Numbered from the stretch's first letter, positions 47,685 through 56,340 are shown. The stretch is DNA of 64,000 nucleotides from Mycobacterium sp. DL99 (GCF_004762045.1 NZ_SJOM01000007.1:5550223-5614222); one strand, 5' to 3'. Numbers and translations are program-made. The notes: generated from the letters alone by a model not told the origin.

Positions 47685-48545
47685 TCAGTACTTGTAGAAG
47701 CCCTGGCCCGATTTTTTGCCCAGCTGACCCGCCTCGACCATACGCAGCAGAAGCGGCGGCGCGGCGTACAAAGGCTCTTTGAACTCGTCAAACATCTTGT
47801 CAGCGATGAGCTTTAGGGTGTCCAGACCGACCAGATCGGACAGCCGCAGCGGCCCCATCGGATGGGACAACCCCGCCACCACTGCCTTGTCGACATCGTC
47901 AATTGTGGCAAAGCCACCCTCGACCATTCTGACGGCCGCCAAGAGGTACGGAACCAGCAACGCGTTGACCACGAAACCCGACCGGTCAGAACAACGCACA
48001 ACCTGTTTTCCGAGCACCGTGCTGGCGAATTCCTCGACGCGCGCCGCGGCGGCATCTGCGGTCACCAGAGTGCTGACCAGTTCGACCAACGGCAACACCG
48101 GAACGGGGTTGAAAAAGTGCAGGCCCAGCACCCTGGAAGGATTCTGTGTAGCTGCTGCGAGTTTCATGATCGGAATGCTGGAGGTGTTGGAGGCCAGTAC
48201 CGCGTCAGGGTCGGTGATCACGCGATCCAGGTCGGCGAAGATCTTCGCCTTGACGTTCTCGTCCTCGATCACAGCCTCGATGACCAGCTGACGATCGGCC
48301 AGATCGTCGATCGTGGTGGTGAACGCCAGCTTGCCCAGCGCGGCGTCCTTCTCCCGCTCCGTGACCTTGCCCGCGCTGACCGCGCGCTCGAGTGATTTGG
48401 TGATCCGGTTGCGGCCCGCGGTGACCAGTGCGTCGGTGGTCTCGAACACCAGCACGTCGACGCCGGCACGCGCGGACACCTCGGCGATACCTGCGCCCAT
48501 CTGGCCGGCACCGATCACACCTACACGTTCAATTTGATTGCTCAC
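47685..48545 (-). CDS. fadB2: 3-hydroxybutyryl-CoA dehydrogenase
   Basis: 286 residues. NAD-binding VGVIGAGQMGAGIAEVSARAGV, IEAVIEDENVKAKIF, SNTSSIPI, GLHFFNPVPVLPLVELV and C-terminal YLLAAVRMVEGG...GLSHPMGPLRLSDLVGLDTL. Named fadB2 in M. tuberculosis (Rv0468). Converts 3-hydroxybutyryl-CoA to acetoacetyl-CoA and fits the fatty-acid/acetate setting of aceA next door. ATG 48545. Confidence 0.95.
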   Translation of the reverse strand: MSNQIERVGVIGAGQMGAGIAEVSARAGVDVLVFETTDALVTAGRNRITKSLERAVSAGKVTEREKDAALGKLAFTTTIDDLADRQLVIEAVIEDENVKAKIFADLDRVITDPDAVLASNTSSIPIMKLAAATQNPSRVLGLHFFNPVPVLPLVELVSTLVTADAAAARVEEFASTVLGKQVVRCSDRSGFVVNALLVPYLLAAVRMVEGGFATIDDVDKAVVAGLSHPMGPLRLSDLVGLDTLKLIADKMFDEFKEPLYAAPPLLLRMVEAGQLGKKSGQGFYKY

Positions 48546-48568
48546 GACTTCTCTTTCTATACGCAGAA

Positions 48569-48601
48569 CAGGCCCCGCCCAAAAATTCTGAGCGGGGCCT
48601 G
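48569..48601. terminator. Hairpin between aceA and fadB2
   Basis: CAGGCCCCGC (48569-48578) and GCGGGGCCTG (48592-48601), perfect 10 bp arms with a 13-base loop. Downstream of aceA on its strand and just before fadB2; it probably ends part of the aceA transcript. No long T run, so efficiency is unclear. Confidence 0.55.
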
Positions 48602-48624
48602 CTGCTGTCGAGAACTACTGCGCG

Positions 48625-48682
48625 CGAGCGTGGGTGCTGTGCACGAAACTGTGTCGGAATACGCACACAGCACCCACGCTCG
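48625..48682. repeat. 58 bp palindromic element, copy 2
   Basis: Left arm CGAGCGTGGGTGCTGTGCAC (48625-48644) is identical to copy 1 at 30603; right arm CACAGCACCCACGCTCG (48666-48682) pairs with most of it. Same total length (58 bp). Reverse-complemented it aligns with copy 1 also in the CGTATTC centre. Lies 16 bases downstream of the aceA stop. Confidence 0.8.
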
Positions 48683-48697
48683 GCAGCTCAGCAGCTG

Positions 48698-49984
48698 CTA
48701 GTGGAACTGACCCTCTTCGGTGGAACCGGCCAGCGCGGTGGTCGAGCTGTTCGGGTCCACGGTGGTGGCGATCCGGTCGAAGTAGCCGGCGCCAACCTCG
48801 CGCTGGTGCTTGGTGGCGGTGTAACCGCGCTCCTCGGCGGCGAACTCGCGCTCCTGCAGCTCGACGTAGGCCTTCATCTGCTCGCGGGCGTACCCGTGGG
48901 CCAGGTCGAACATCGAGTAGTTGAGGGCGTGGAAGCCGGCCAGCGTGATGAACTGGAACTTGAAGCCCATCGCGCCCAGCTCGCGCTGGAACTTGGCGAT
49001 GGTGTCGTCGTCCAGGTGCTGCTTCCAGTTGAAGGACGGCGAGCAGTTGTAGGACAGCATCTGGTCCGGGAACTCGCTCTTGACGCCCTCGGCGAACTTC
49101 TTGGCCAGCTCCAGGTCCGGGGTGCCGGTCTCCATCCAGATCAGGTCGGCGTACGGCGCGTAGGCCTTGGCGCGGGCGATGCACGGCTCCAGGCCGTTCT
49201 GCACCCGGTAGAAGCCCTCGTTGGTGCGCTCACCGGTGATGAACGGGCGGTCGCGCTCGTCCACATCGGAGGTGATCAGGGTGGCGGCCTCGGCGTCGGT
49301 GCGGGCGATGACCAGGGTCGGGACGTCGGCGACGTCGGCAGCCAGACGGGCCGAGGTCAGGGTGCGGATGTGCTGCTGGGTGGGGATCAGCACCTTGCCA
49401 CCGAGGTGGCCGCACTTCTTCTCCGAGGCCAGCTGGTCTTCCCAGTGCGAACCGGCGACACCGGCGGCGATCATGGCCTTCTGGAGCTCGTAGACGTTGA
49501 GCGCACCACCGAAGCCGGCCTCACCGTCGGCGACGATCGGGGCGAGCCAGTTCTCGACCGAGGTGTCGCCCTCGACCTTGGCGATCTGGTCGGCGCGCAT
49601 CAGCGCGTTGTTGATGCGGCGGACGACCTGCGGCACCGAGTTGGCCGGGTAGAGGCTCTGGTCGGGGTAGGTGTGGCCGGACAGGTTGGCGTCACCGGCG
49701 ACCTGCCACCCGGACAGGTAGATGGCCTTGAGGCCGGCGCGGACCTGCTGCACGGCCTGATTACCGGTCAGCGCGCCCAGCGCGTTGACGAAGTCCATGT
49801 CGTGGAGCTGCTCCCAGAGCACCTCGGCGCCGCGGCGGGCCAGGGTGTTCTCCTCGACGACGGAACCCTGCAGGGCAACCACGTCGGCCGGGGTGTAGGT
49901 ACGGGTGATGCCCTTCCAGCGGGGGTTGTGATCCCAATCGTGCTGGATCTGCTCCGGTGACTTGGGGGTGCCCACGGTCGACAT
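48698..49984 (-). CDS. aceA: Isocitrate lyase
   Basis: 428 residues. Catalytic KKCGHLGGKVL with the general-base Cys, WEDQLASEKKCGH, ADGEAGFGGALNVYELQKAMIAAGVAG in pieces, and MLSYNCSPSFNWKQHL. Splits isocitrate into succinate and glyoxylate for growth on acetate and fatty acids. Called icl1 in M. tuberculosis (Rv0467). ATG 49984 has GGAG before it. Two RamB-like sites lie in the 278 bp region upstream and ramB is the second gene beyond. Confidence 0.97.
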   Translation of the reverse strand: MSTVGTPKSPEQIQHDWDHNPRWKGITRTYTPADVVALQGSVVEENTLARRGAEVLWEQLHDMDFVNALGALTGNQAVQQVRAGLKAIYLSGWQVAGDANLSGHTYPDQSLYPANSVPQVVRRINNALMRADQIAKVEGDTSVENWLAPIVADGEAGFGGALNVYELQKAMIAAGVAGSHWEDQLASEKKCGHLGGKVLIPTQQHIRTLTSARLAADVADVPTLVIARTDAEAATLITSDVDERDRPFITGERTNEGFYRVQNGLEPCIARAKAYAPYADLIWMETGTPDLELAKKFAEGVKSEFPDQMLSYNCSPSFNWKQHLDDDTIAKFQRELGAMGFKFQFITLAGFHALNYSMFDLAHGYAREQMKAYVELQEREFAAEERGYTATKHQREVGAGYFDRIATTVDPNSSTTALAGSTEEGQFH

Positions 49985-50126
49985 AGGACTGCTCCTTCGG
50001 GTTGTTTCAGTCGCCTTGTTCCACCGCCGCGTCGTTCGACTTGTTAATTGCTAACGCCGTGACAGCTTCACTGTTGTGCTAACCCGACGATGGCACAGCC
50101 CATATCCGCAGGTCCACCCGTTTCAG

Positions 50127-50145
50127 TTGCCAAGTTTCGCCAAAG
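50127..50145. promoter_or_regulatory. RamB-like site 1 upstream of aceA
   Basis: TTGCCAAGTTTCGCCAAAG. RamB of corynebacteria and mycobacteria binds short A/C-rich plus TTTGC(A/C)(A/C)A-type motifs; this 19-base stretch holds two TGCCAAG/CGCCAAAG half-units. Resembles the sites at 50157 and 51154. Confidence 0.5.
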
Positions 50146-50156
50146 CGCTTAGTTAA

Positions 50157-50174
50157 CTTGCAAAGGTTGCGAAG
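50157..50174. promoter_or_regulatory. RamB-like site 2 upstream of aceA
   Basis: CTTGCAAAGGTTGCGAAG: a pair of TGCAAAG and TGCGAAG units, 11 bases after site 1. Two tandem units suit a dimeric XRE-type protein. Pattern match only. Confidence 0.5.
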
Positions 50175-50262
50175 AAATATGATGGCTGTACCGGTTCAGA
50201 AGCTACCGACGAGTAGCACAAAGGCGCAGGTCAGTACGCTCGTACTGTTAAACCGGGAGGGG

Positions 50263-51084
50263 TCAGAGCGAGAACAGTGATGCGATCGCTTTTGTCTCGT
50301 CGCCGACGGCATATGTGAGCGTTCTAACAGTGCGATCCGAGAGCTCTTCACCGAATTTGTCGGTCGATCCGGCCGGGTGAACGTGCGACAGGATCTCGAG
50401 CTTCTCGCCGAGGGCCACCGCGGCGTCGTGCTCGATGGTCACCCGCAGCGGCTTCTCCAGCAGCTCGGGGTGCGAGTACAGGTAGTCCTCGACCACCGTC
50501 CAGTAGACCGAGTTGTTCATGTGGTCGAACAGGTCGATGTCGGACACCCGCACCGGGTACTCGCGGATCTCGGCCGCGTCCTCACGACTGCCGGCCTTCA
50601 GGTAGGACTTCCAGCGCAGACGGGACTCGTCGGTGGTGCGGCGCAGGCCGGACAGGAAGTCGTCGGAGATCCGGGAGGGCCCCTGGGTGTCGCGGTTGAT
50701 GTGGATCCAGAACGCCTCGGACTCCATGAGGCCGCCGCGCCTTCCATCTATGCGCACCCGCATCTCGCACCACCGGTTGGACGTGCCCGAACACCACCGC
50801 CGCATCCGCAGGATGTCACTGCCCTCGATGGGCCGGATGAGATCGATCATCGTGCGCCGCACGATCCACGCGGGGTGGACGTCTTCGTATCCCATCTCCC
50901 GCAGCTGGTCCTGGCCGACGTCCTGAATGTGCCGGCACGCGCCGTCGAACCGCAGTCGGCCGGTGCGATCGACATCGGCCATCCGCAGCGGCCATTCCAG
51001 GTCGAAGACATCGGGATGGGGGTCGGGCACCGGCATCATCACCTTGTTCAGCCCGGTGGTCGAATTCTGCGCGGTTCCCGTCAT
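50263..51084 (-). CDS. Acyl-ACP thioesterase family protein (Rv0466-like)
   Basis: 273 residues from ATG 51084, chosen because GGAG lies six bases upstream; ATG 51090 has no room for it. FatA/TesA-type thioesterase of two hot-dog domains: FDLEWPLRMADVDRTGRLRFDGACRHIQDVG, VRRTMIDLIRPIEGSDILRMRRWCSGTSNRW, and YPVRVSDIDLFDHMNNSVYWTVVED with the conserved DxDxxxHxNN-type site. Probably releases fatty acids from acyl-ACP or acyl-CoA. It lies between aceA and the divergent ramB, as in M. tuberculosis. Confidence 0.88.
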   Translation of the reverse strand: MTGTAQNSTTGLNKVMMPVPDPHPDVFDLEWPLRMADVDRTGRLRFDGACRHIQDVGQDQLREMGYEDVHPAWIVRRTMIDLIRPIEGSDILRMRRWCSGTSNRWCEMRVRIDGRRGGLMESEAFWIHINRDTQGPSRISDDFLSGLRRTTDESRLRWKSYLKAGSREDAAEIREYPVRVSDIDLFDHMNNSVYWTVVEDYLYSHPELLEKPLRVTIEHDAAVALGEKLEILSHVHPAGSTDKFGEELSDRTVRTLTYAVGDETKAIASLFSL

Positions 51085-51153
51085 GGTCATCTCCAGTCGC
51101 TGTCGTCTGAGCCGATCATGCCAGGCAGCCCGATACTGCCAGTAGTGACCAAA

Positions 51154-51170
51154 CTGCCAAGAATGCAAAG
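51154..51170. promoter_or_regulatory. RamB-like site between ramB and the thioesterase gene
   Basis: CTGCCAAGAATGCAAAG: TGCCAAG and TGCAAAG units, the same type as the two sites before aceA. Within the 118 bp divergent gap, 33 bases from the ramB start, suggesting autoregulation. Confidence 0.5.
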
Positions 51171-51202
51171 ACCGCCTTCACACCCTTGTTAGGCTATTTG
51201 AC

Positions 51203-52618
51203 GTGGCAAAAACGTTCGTCGGGTCGCGGGTGCGTCAACTGCGGAGCGAGCGTGGGTTCAGCCAGGCGGCGCTGGCCCAGATGCTGGAGATCTCCCCCAG
51301 CTATCTCAACCAGATCGAGCACGACGTGCGGCCGCTGACCGTGGCCGTGCTGCTGCGCATCACCGAGGTGTTCGGGGTGGACGCGACGTTCTTCGCCTCC
51401 CACGACGACACCCGCCTGGTCGCCGAGATGCGCGAGGTGACGATGGACCGCGACCTCGGCGCCGAGATGGATGTCGCCGAAGTCGCCGACATGGTCGCGG
51501 CATATCCGAATTTCGCCCGCGCGATGGTCAACCTGCACCGTCGATACCGGCTCACCACCACGCAATTGGCGGCCGCCACCGAGGACCGGTATTCCGACGG
51601 CAGCGGCAGCGGTTCGATCACCATGCCGCACGAGGAAGTGCGCGACTACTTCTACCAACGGCAGAACTATCTGCACGAACTCGATACCGCCGCGGAGGAT
51701 CTGACCTCGAAGATCCGCATGCACCGCGGTGACCTTGCCGGTGAGCTGGCCAACCGGATGACCACGGTGCACGGGGTCCGGATCGTTCGGCGCATCGACC
51801 TGGGCGACACCGTGCTGCACCGCTACGACCCGGCTACCAAGACCCTGGAGATGGGCAACCATCTCTCCAGCGGCCAGCAGGTGTTCAAGATGGCGGCCGA
51901 ACTTGCCTTCCTCGAGTTCGGCGAGCTCATCGACAAGATGGTCGACGAGGGCATGTTCACCAGCGACGAATCCCGCACCCTGGCCCGGCTCGGGCTGGCC
52001 AACTACTTCGCCGCGGCCACGGTGCTCCCCTACCGCCAATTCCACGATGTGACCGAGAATTTCCGCTATGACGTGGAGCGGTTGTCGGCGTTCTACTCGG
52101 TGAGCTACGAGACCATCGCGCACCGGCTGTCCACCCTGCAGCGGCCTTCGATGCGCGGGGTGCCGTTCTCCTTCGTCCGGGTCGACCGCGCAGGCAACAT
52201 GTCAAAGCGTCAGTCCGCCACCGGCTTTCACTTCTCATCCTCAGGCGGCACCTGCCCGCTGTGGAATGTCTACGAGACGTTCGGTAATCCGGGCAAGATC
52301 GGCGTGCAGATCGCCCAGATGCCCGACGGTCGCAACTACATGTGGGTGGCCCGCACCGTGGAGCGCCGCGCGTCGCGCTACGGGCAGCCCGGCAAGACCT
52401 TCGCGATAGGGCTGGGATGCGAACTGCGCCATGCCCATCGGCTGGTCTACTCCGAAGGACTGGACCTCTCCGGCGAGGTTGCCACACCCATCGGCTCGGG
52501 CTGCCGCGTGTGCGAACGCGACAACTGCCCGCAGCGCGCGTTCCCGGCGCTCGGCAAGGCCCTGGACCTCAACGAGCACCGCTCGACCGTGTCCCCGTAT
52601 CTGGTGCGGCAGCCGTAG
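51203..52618 (+). CDS. ramB: RamB, regulator of acetate metabolism
   Basis: 471 residues. N-terminal XRE helix-turn-helix VRQLRSERGFSQAALAQMLEISPSYLNQIEHDVRPLTVAVLLRI, a central DUF955/IrrE-like region (FKMAAELAFLEFGELIDKMV; ANYFAAATVLPYRQFHDVTE), and a C-terminal Cys-bearing part (GSGCRVCERDNCPQRAFP). In M. tuberculosis Rv0465c (RamB) controls icl1 and its own gene. The C-x2-C-x4-C motif may bind a metal. GTG 51203. Confidence 0.95.
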   Translation: MAKTFVGSRVRQLRSERGFSQAALAQMLEISPSYLNQIEHDVRPLTVAVLLRITEVFGVDATFFASHDDTRLVAEMREVTMDRDLGAEMDVAEVADMVAAYPNFARAMVNLHRRYRLTTTQLAAATEDRYSDGSGSGSITMPHEEVRDYFYQRQNYLHELDTAAEDLTSKIRMHRGDLAGELANRMTTVHGVRIVRRIDLGDTVLHRYDPATKTLEMGNHLSSGQQVFKMAAELAFLEFGELIDKMVDEGMFTSDESRTLARLGLANYFAAATVLPYRQFHDVTENFRYDVERLSAFYSVSYETIAHRLSTLQRPSMRGVPFSFVRVDRAGNMSKRQSATGFHFSSSGGTCPLWNVYETFGNPGKIGVQIAQMPDGRNYMWVARTVERRASRYGQPGKTFAIGLGCELRHAHRLVYSEGLDLSGEVATPIGSGCRVCERDNCPQRAFPALGKALDLNEHRSTVSPYLVRQP

Positions 52619-52681
52619 CCCGCTGAACGAAATCCGCGCTGGCCAGGGTTGGACGCCGAGCATTCTCCCGTAGGCGCGAGC

Positions 52682-52731
52682 AGAAGTTACTCATGGTAGG
52701 TTACTGTCAGTAGGTTACTACTCGTAGGTAA
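52682..52731. promoter_or_regulatory. Four-unit 14 bp tandem repeat upstream of the TetR/quinone-reductase pair
   Basis: Successive units begin at 52682 (AGAAGTTACT), 52696 (GTAGGTTACT), 52710 (GTAGGTTACT) and 52724 (GTAGGTAATG), exactly 14 bp apart; the two central units are identical over 10 bases. TACTG-T-CAGTA (52702-52712) is a perfect palindrome across units 2 and 3. It ends 15 bp before the ATG at 52747 of the TetR gene. Best explained as an operator array for that TetR protein. Confidence 0.75.
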
Positions 52732-52746
52732 TGCCAAGGAGTCAAG

Positions 52747-53364
52747 ATGGGCGACCAATCCGACGCGACCCCGAAACGACGCCTGTCGAAGCAGGACCGT
52801 CACACCCAACTACTCGACGCGGCAAGGGAGTTGATCCGGGAGGCAGGCACGGAACAGTTCACCCTCGGACGGCTCGCCGAGAGGGCCGGTGTGACCAAGC
52901 CCGTGGTCTACGACCACTTCGGCGACAAGGCGGGGGTCCTCGCCGAGCTCTACCGCGAGTTCGAGGAGCGCCAGCGCGAGATGCTCGACGCCGCACTGGC
53001 CGGCGCGGGGCGAGAGGCGCGAGCCGTCGCGCGCGTCATCGCGGACGCATACATCGACTGCTGCCTCGCGCAGGGGCGGGAACTGGCCGACGTGGTCGCC
53101 GCACTCGCGGGGTCACCCACCTTGAGCCGGCTGCGCCAGGAAGCCGAGGACGCCTATCTCGCCACGTGCCGCGAGGCGCTGGCACCGTTCCCCGGTCGGA
53201 TAGACGCAACAGGTCTGTCCGCAGTCATCGGCGCCGGAGATGCCTTGGCCCGAGACGCGCTCGCCGACAGGATCAGCCCCGCCAACGCACGCAACACCCT
53301 GGCCCGTGTCATCACGGCCATCGCTACCGACGACCAAAACGACACGAAGCAGGTGACTTCATGA
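52747..53364 (+). CDS. TetR family transcriptional regulator
   Basis: 205 residues, ATG 52747 with AAGGAG five bases before. Helix-turn-helix LLDAARELIREAGTEQFTLGRLAERAGVTKPVVYDHFGDKAGVLAELY. The stop overlaps the ATG of the next gene (ATGA), so it is cotranscribed with the flavodoxin-fold reductase. The upstream 14 bp repeat array is likely its operator. This pair is not in the M. tuberculosis order between ramB and Rv0464c. Confidence 0.92.
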   Translation: MGDQSDATPKRRLSKQDRHTQLLDAARELIREAGTEQFTLGRLAERAGVTKPVVYDHFGDKAGVLAELYREFEERQREMLDAALAGAGREARAVARVIADAYIDCCLAQGRELADVVAALAGSPTLSRLRQEAEDAYLATCREALAPFPGRIDATGLSAVIGAGDALARDALADRISPANARNTLARVITAIATDDQNDTKQVTS

Positions 53365-54161
53365 CGATCACACATCCACCGAAGCCGGACACCGCCCTGT
53401 GGCTCTACGCGCACCCCCGCCGCGGCTCACTGAACGAACGCCTTTTTCGGGCAGGAACCGAAGCGCTGTCCGCACGGCACGAGGTGATGATCTCCGACCT
53501 GCACGCCCAGGAGTTCGACCCGGTGCTCAGTGACCGCGACCTCGGAGAGCGCGCCGCCAAGCCGGGGAACATCGTCGAGCTGGCAGGTGAGGCGTACTCC
53601 CGGGGCCAGCTGCCAGCCGACGTGCGCGAGGAACAGGCCAAGCTCGCCGCAGCGGAGCTGCTGATCGTGCAGTTCCCGCTGTGGTGGTATGGGCCGCCGG
53701 CAATCTTGAAAGGCTGGTTCGACCGGGTGCTCACGAACGGGTTCGCCTACGGCGATCTCGATCCTGAACTCGGGGTGCCCCGGCGCTACGGTGATGGCGG
53801 CCTCATCGGGCGCAGGGCCCTCATCGTGGTGACCGCGGGAGAGGATGCACGCTCCATCGGCCCGCGCGGCATCAGCGGTGACCTCGAGTCTCTGCTCTTC
53901 CCTCTCATTCACGGCACCCTCTGGTATGTCGGAATCGAGACACTCGACCTGCATGTGATCCACGATGCCGACGGCCTGGAGGCGGCCGCCGTAGACCTGG
54001 AGTTTCAGCGCCTGCAAGACAGACTGCGGACTATCGACACCGAGCCGGTCCGACGGTTCCGGCGCTTGCGCGACGGCGACTACCAGGAGACTCGTGCCCT
54101 GCGCGGGGACCTTCTCCCAGGCCGCACCGACCTCGGCATCCACCTGGCCGACCACGGATAA
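53361..54161 (+). CDS. NAD(P)H-dependent quinone reductase-like protein (flavodoxin fold)
   Basis: 266 residues from ATG 53361. Flavodoxin-like fold of the NQO1/MdaB class: LWLYAHPRRGSLNERLFRAGTEALSARHEVMISDLHAQEFDPVLS, LLIVQFPLWWYGPPAILKGWFDRVLTNGFAYG, and RRALIVVTAGEDARSIGPRGI. The FPLWW-PAxLKGW block is the FMN/FAD-binding signature. Reduces quinones by two electrons, usually for detoxification. Translationally coupled to the TetR gene. The C-terminal 45 residues are a helical extension. Confidence 0.9.
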   Translation: MTITHPPKPDTALWLYAHPRRGSLNERLFRAGTEALSARHEVMISDLHAQEFDPVLSDRDLGERAAKPGNIVELAGEAYSRGQLPADVREEQAKLAAAELLIVQFPLWWYGPPAILKGWFDRVLTNGFAYGDLDPELGVPRRYGDGGLIGRRALIVVTAGEDARSIGPRGISGDLESLLFPLIHGTLWYVGIETLDLHVIHDADGLEAAAVDLEFQRLQDRLRTIDTEPVRRFRRLRDGDYQETRALRGDLLPGRTDLGIHLADHG

Positions 54162-54238
54162 CCCGAGTCGGGTTGGACTCGGGCGCCAACCGGCAGCTGG
54201 ACCTTCCAAGCGACCACCCCTGTGCCAGACTCGGCGGG

Positions 54239-54790
54239 GTGAGTGCACTCGAGCCGGCCCGCATTGCGCCAGGCGGATTCCGTGAGCTGGGCCCCGTCAA
54301 CTGGGCCATCGCCAAGCTGGGCGCCCGAGCTATCCGGGCGCCCCGCTTCACCCTGATGAACGTCCTGGGCCAGCACAGACTGCTGTTCCTGGCATGGCTG
54401 CCGTATTCCGGGGTGCTGTTGGGCCCGCTGGGCAAGTTGTCGCGTCAGGATGCCGAGCTGGTCATCCTCCGGGTTGGCCACCTGCGTGATTGTGAATACG
54501 AGCTCCAGCAGCACCGCCGGTTGGCCCGCAGCCGCGGGGTGGACGCCGAGACCCAGGCCCGCATCTTCGAGGGGCCCGACGCCGAGGGCCTGACCGACCG
54601 GCAGCGGGTGCTGGTCACCGCGACCGACGAGTTTGTCGTGACCCGGTCGATCTCGGCCGAAACCTGGGCGACACTCTCGGCGATCCTCACCAAGCAGCAG
54701 CTCATCGAATTCTGCATGCTGGCAGCCCAATACGATGGCCTGGCCGCCATGATGACGACGCTGCGGATCCCACTGGACTTCCCGGACTAG
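54239..54790 (+). CDS. Carboxymuconolactone decarboxylase family protein (AhpD-like)
   Basis: 183 residues from GTG 54239. AhpD/CMD fold: LGKLSRQDAELVILRVGHLRDCEYELQQHRRLARSRG carries the conserved E-x-L-R-x3-C-x-Y-x3-H motif, with one catalytic cysteine rather than the CxxC pair, so peroxidase activity is not assured. Corresponds to Rv0464c. It lies 77 bases after the reductase gene and ends just before the hairpin at 54815. Confidence 0.88.
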   Translation: MSALEPARIAPGGFRELGPVNWAIAKLGARAIRAPRFTLMNVLGQHRLLFLAWLPYSGVLLGPLGKLSRQDAELVILRVGHLRDCEYELQQHRRLARSRGVDAETQARIFEGPDAEGLTDRQRVLVTATDEFVVTRSISAETWATLSAILTKQQLIEFCMLAAQYDGLAAMMTTLRIPLDFPD

Positions 54791-54814
54791 GCGGCGGCCG
54801 CATCCCACCGCCGA

Positions 54815-54869
54815 TTTCTACACCTGGGTTGTGACGGCGGCAGGCCGATCGACAGCCCAGGTGTAGAAA
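54815..54869. repeat. 55 bp hairpin between convergent genes
   Basis: TTTCTACACCTGGG (54815-54828) and CCCAGGTGTAGAAA (54856-54869) are perfect 14 bp arms around 27 bases. Sits between the CMD-type gene and the MFS transporter, whose stop is 7 bases away. It could end both transcripts. Confidence 0.75.
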
Positions 54870-54875
54870 GCCGAG

Positions 54876-56225
54876 TCAGGCGGAACGTACCGTCTCCCGG
54901 TCTGACCCAGCTTTGACGTTCGCCGCGTCGCTCAACGAGCGGCCGGCCGTTTCTACACCCCACGCGACCGTGACGGCCAGCCCGACGAATGAGACTGCGG
55001 CGCCGGCCAGCAGCACCCAGTTGACGCCCTTGTCGAGGGCGAAGGGCATGAGGTAGACGGCCACCGCCGCACCGATCCGGCTGGCCGCAGTGCCGATGCC
55101 GACAGCCGTCGCGCGCACTTCCGTCGGGAACAACTCGTTGGGATAGACGATTTCGAGGAAGCTGGACGCCCCGGACAGCAGCGCGAACGCGCACACGGCG
55201 GTGAAGACGATCATCACCGGCAGACCCGGGATCAGACCGGCGATGCCCCAGATGATTCCGATACCGGCGAAGGTGTAGATCAGCAGGGCCTTGCGGCCGA
55301 TCCGGTCGACCAGGAACAGTCCCGGGATGCCGCCGACCGCGAACAGCGCGGCGAGGAACACCTCGGCGCCGTTACCCGTGATGCCGACCTCGCCCAGGAT
55401 GTCGAAGGAGAACGAGTAGATGGACAGCAGCGGGATCACCTGACACATCCAGAACAGGCTGACGAACAGCGTCCTCTTCAGGTACGGCGGCTTGAACACC
55501 GACGTGAAGGTCGCGCGTTCGGCGGTCGCCGGCTCGCCGAGATCCTCGACCCCGTAGTCGGGCCCGAAGACCTGCTTGATGGAACGGTCCGCTTCCTCGA
55601 CGCGTCCCTTGCTGATCAGCCACCGCGGCGATTCCGGTGTCCCCAACCGCAGGAACAGGGTGACGAGCGCGAAGACGGCCGGGCTGGCCAGCATCCAGCG
55701 CCAGGCATTGTCGCCGGCGAAGTGGGTGCACACCATCGCCACGACGGGCGCAACGGTAGCGCCGACAGCCCACACCACGAACGTGGCGCCGAGCATGCGG
55801 CCGCGGTACTTGGCGGGCAGGTACTCCGCGAGCAACGAGGTGGCGATCGGGTAGTCGGCGCCGATGGCCATGCCGATGAGGAACCTCAGCAAGATCAGCT
55901 GCCAGACCTCGGTGGCGAACATGCAGGCCACCGAAAAGACCGCCAGGGCAAGCAGATCCAGGATGTACATCATGTGGCGGCCGACCTTGTCGGTCACCCA
56001 GCCGAACAGGCCGCCGCCGACGAAGATGCCGACCAGGACCGCGGCGGCGATCAGTCCCTTGTCTGCCGTCGTGACGTTGAACGACGTGCTCATGGTCGCC
56101 CAGGTGAACCCGATGATCGCAATGGCATAGCCGTCGATGAACGGTCCACCCGACGAGTACAGCGTCAGTTTCTTGTGGAATGCCGTCAAGGGCGCGTCAT
56201 CGATCAGTCCACTGCTAGATGCCAT
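54876..56225 (-). CDS. MFS transporter (sugar/acid:proton symporter type)
   Basis: 449 residues with 12 predicted helices. MFS signatures: GWVTDKVGRHMMYILD after helix 2, GMAIGADYPIATSLLAEYLPAKYRGRMLG, a long central loop after helix 6 (GTPESPRWLISKGRVEEADRSI), LVDRIGRKALLIYT and VYPNELFPTEVRATAVGIGTA in the second half. The PESPRWL and DRxGR-type repeats place it in the sugar porter/metabolite:H+ symporter branch. Substrate unknown. Not in the M. tuberculosis order at this place. Confidence 0.88.
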   Translation of the reverse strand: MASSSGLIDDAPLTAFHKKLTLYSSGGPFIDGYAIAIIGFTWATMSTSFNVTTADKGLIAAAVLVGIFVGGGLFGWVTDKVGRHMMYILDLLALAVFSVACMFATEVWQLILLRFLIGMAIGADYPIATSLLAEYLPAKYRGRMLGATFVVWAVGATVAPVVAMVCTHFAGDNAWRWMLASPAVFALVTLFLRLGTPESPRWLISKGRVEEADRSIKQVFGPDYGVEDLGEPATAERATFTSVFKPPYLKRTLFVSLFWMCQVIPLLSIYSFSFDILGEVGITGNGAEVFLAALFAVGGIPGLFLVDRIGRKALLIYTFAGIGIIWGIAGLIPGLPVMIVFTAVCAFALLSGASSFLEIVYPNELFPTEVRATAVGIGTAASRIGAAVAVYLMPFALDKGVNWVLLAGAAVSFVGLAVTVAWGVETAGRSLSDAANVKAGSDRETVRSA

Positions 56226-56340
56226 TGGGTTCCCTGTGCTGCCGATGTGGACGGGCCGCGGCCCGATCTGTTCACATCGACATTCGTCCAGGGTGTACCT
56301 GTCCTGTAGCGGAAAATCGCACGAAACGCACGCCCTGTTG

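Larger units (their letters stand above)
49985..50262. other. Promoter region of aceA
   Basis: 278 bases between aceA and the acyl-ACP thioesterase gene (both minus). Contains the two RamB-like sites (50127-50145, 50157-50174), which lie 143 and 173 bases upstream of the aceA start. No gene is visible in it. Confidence 0.7.
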
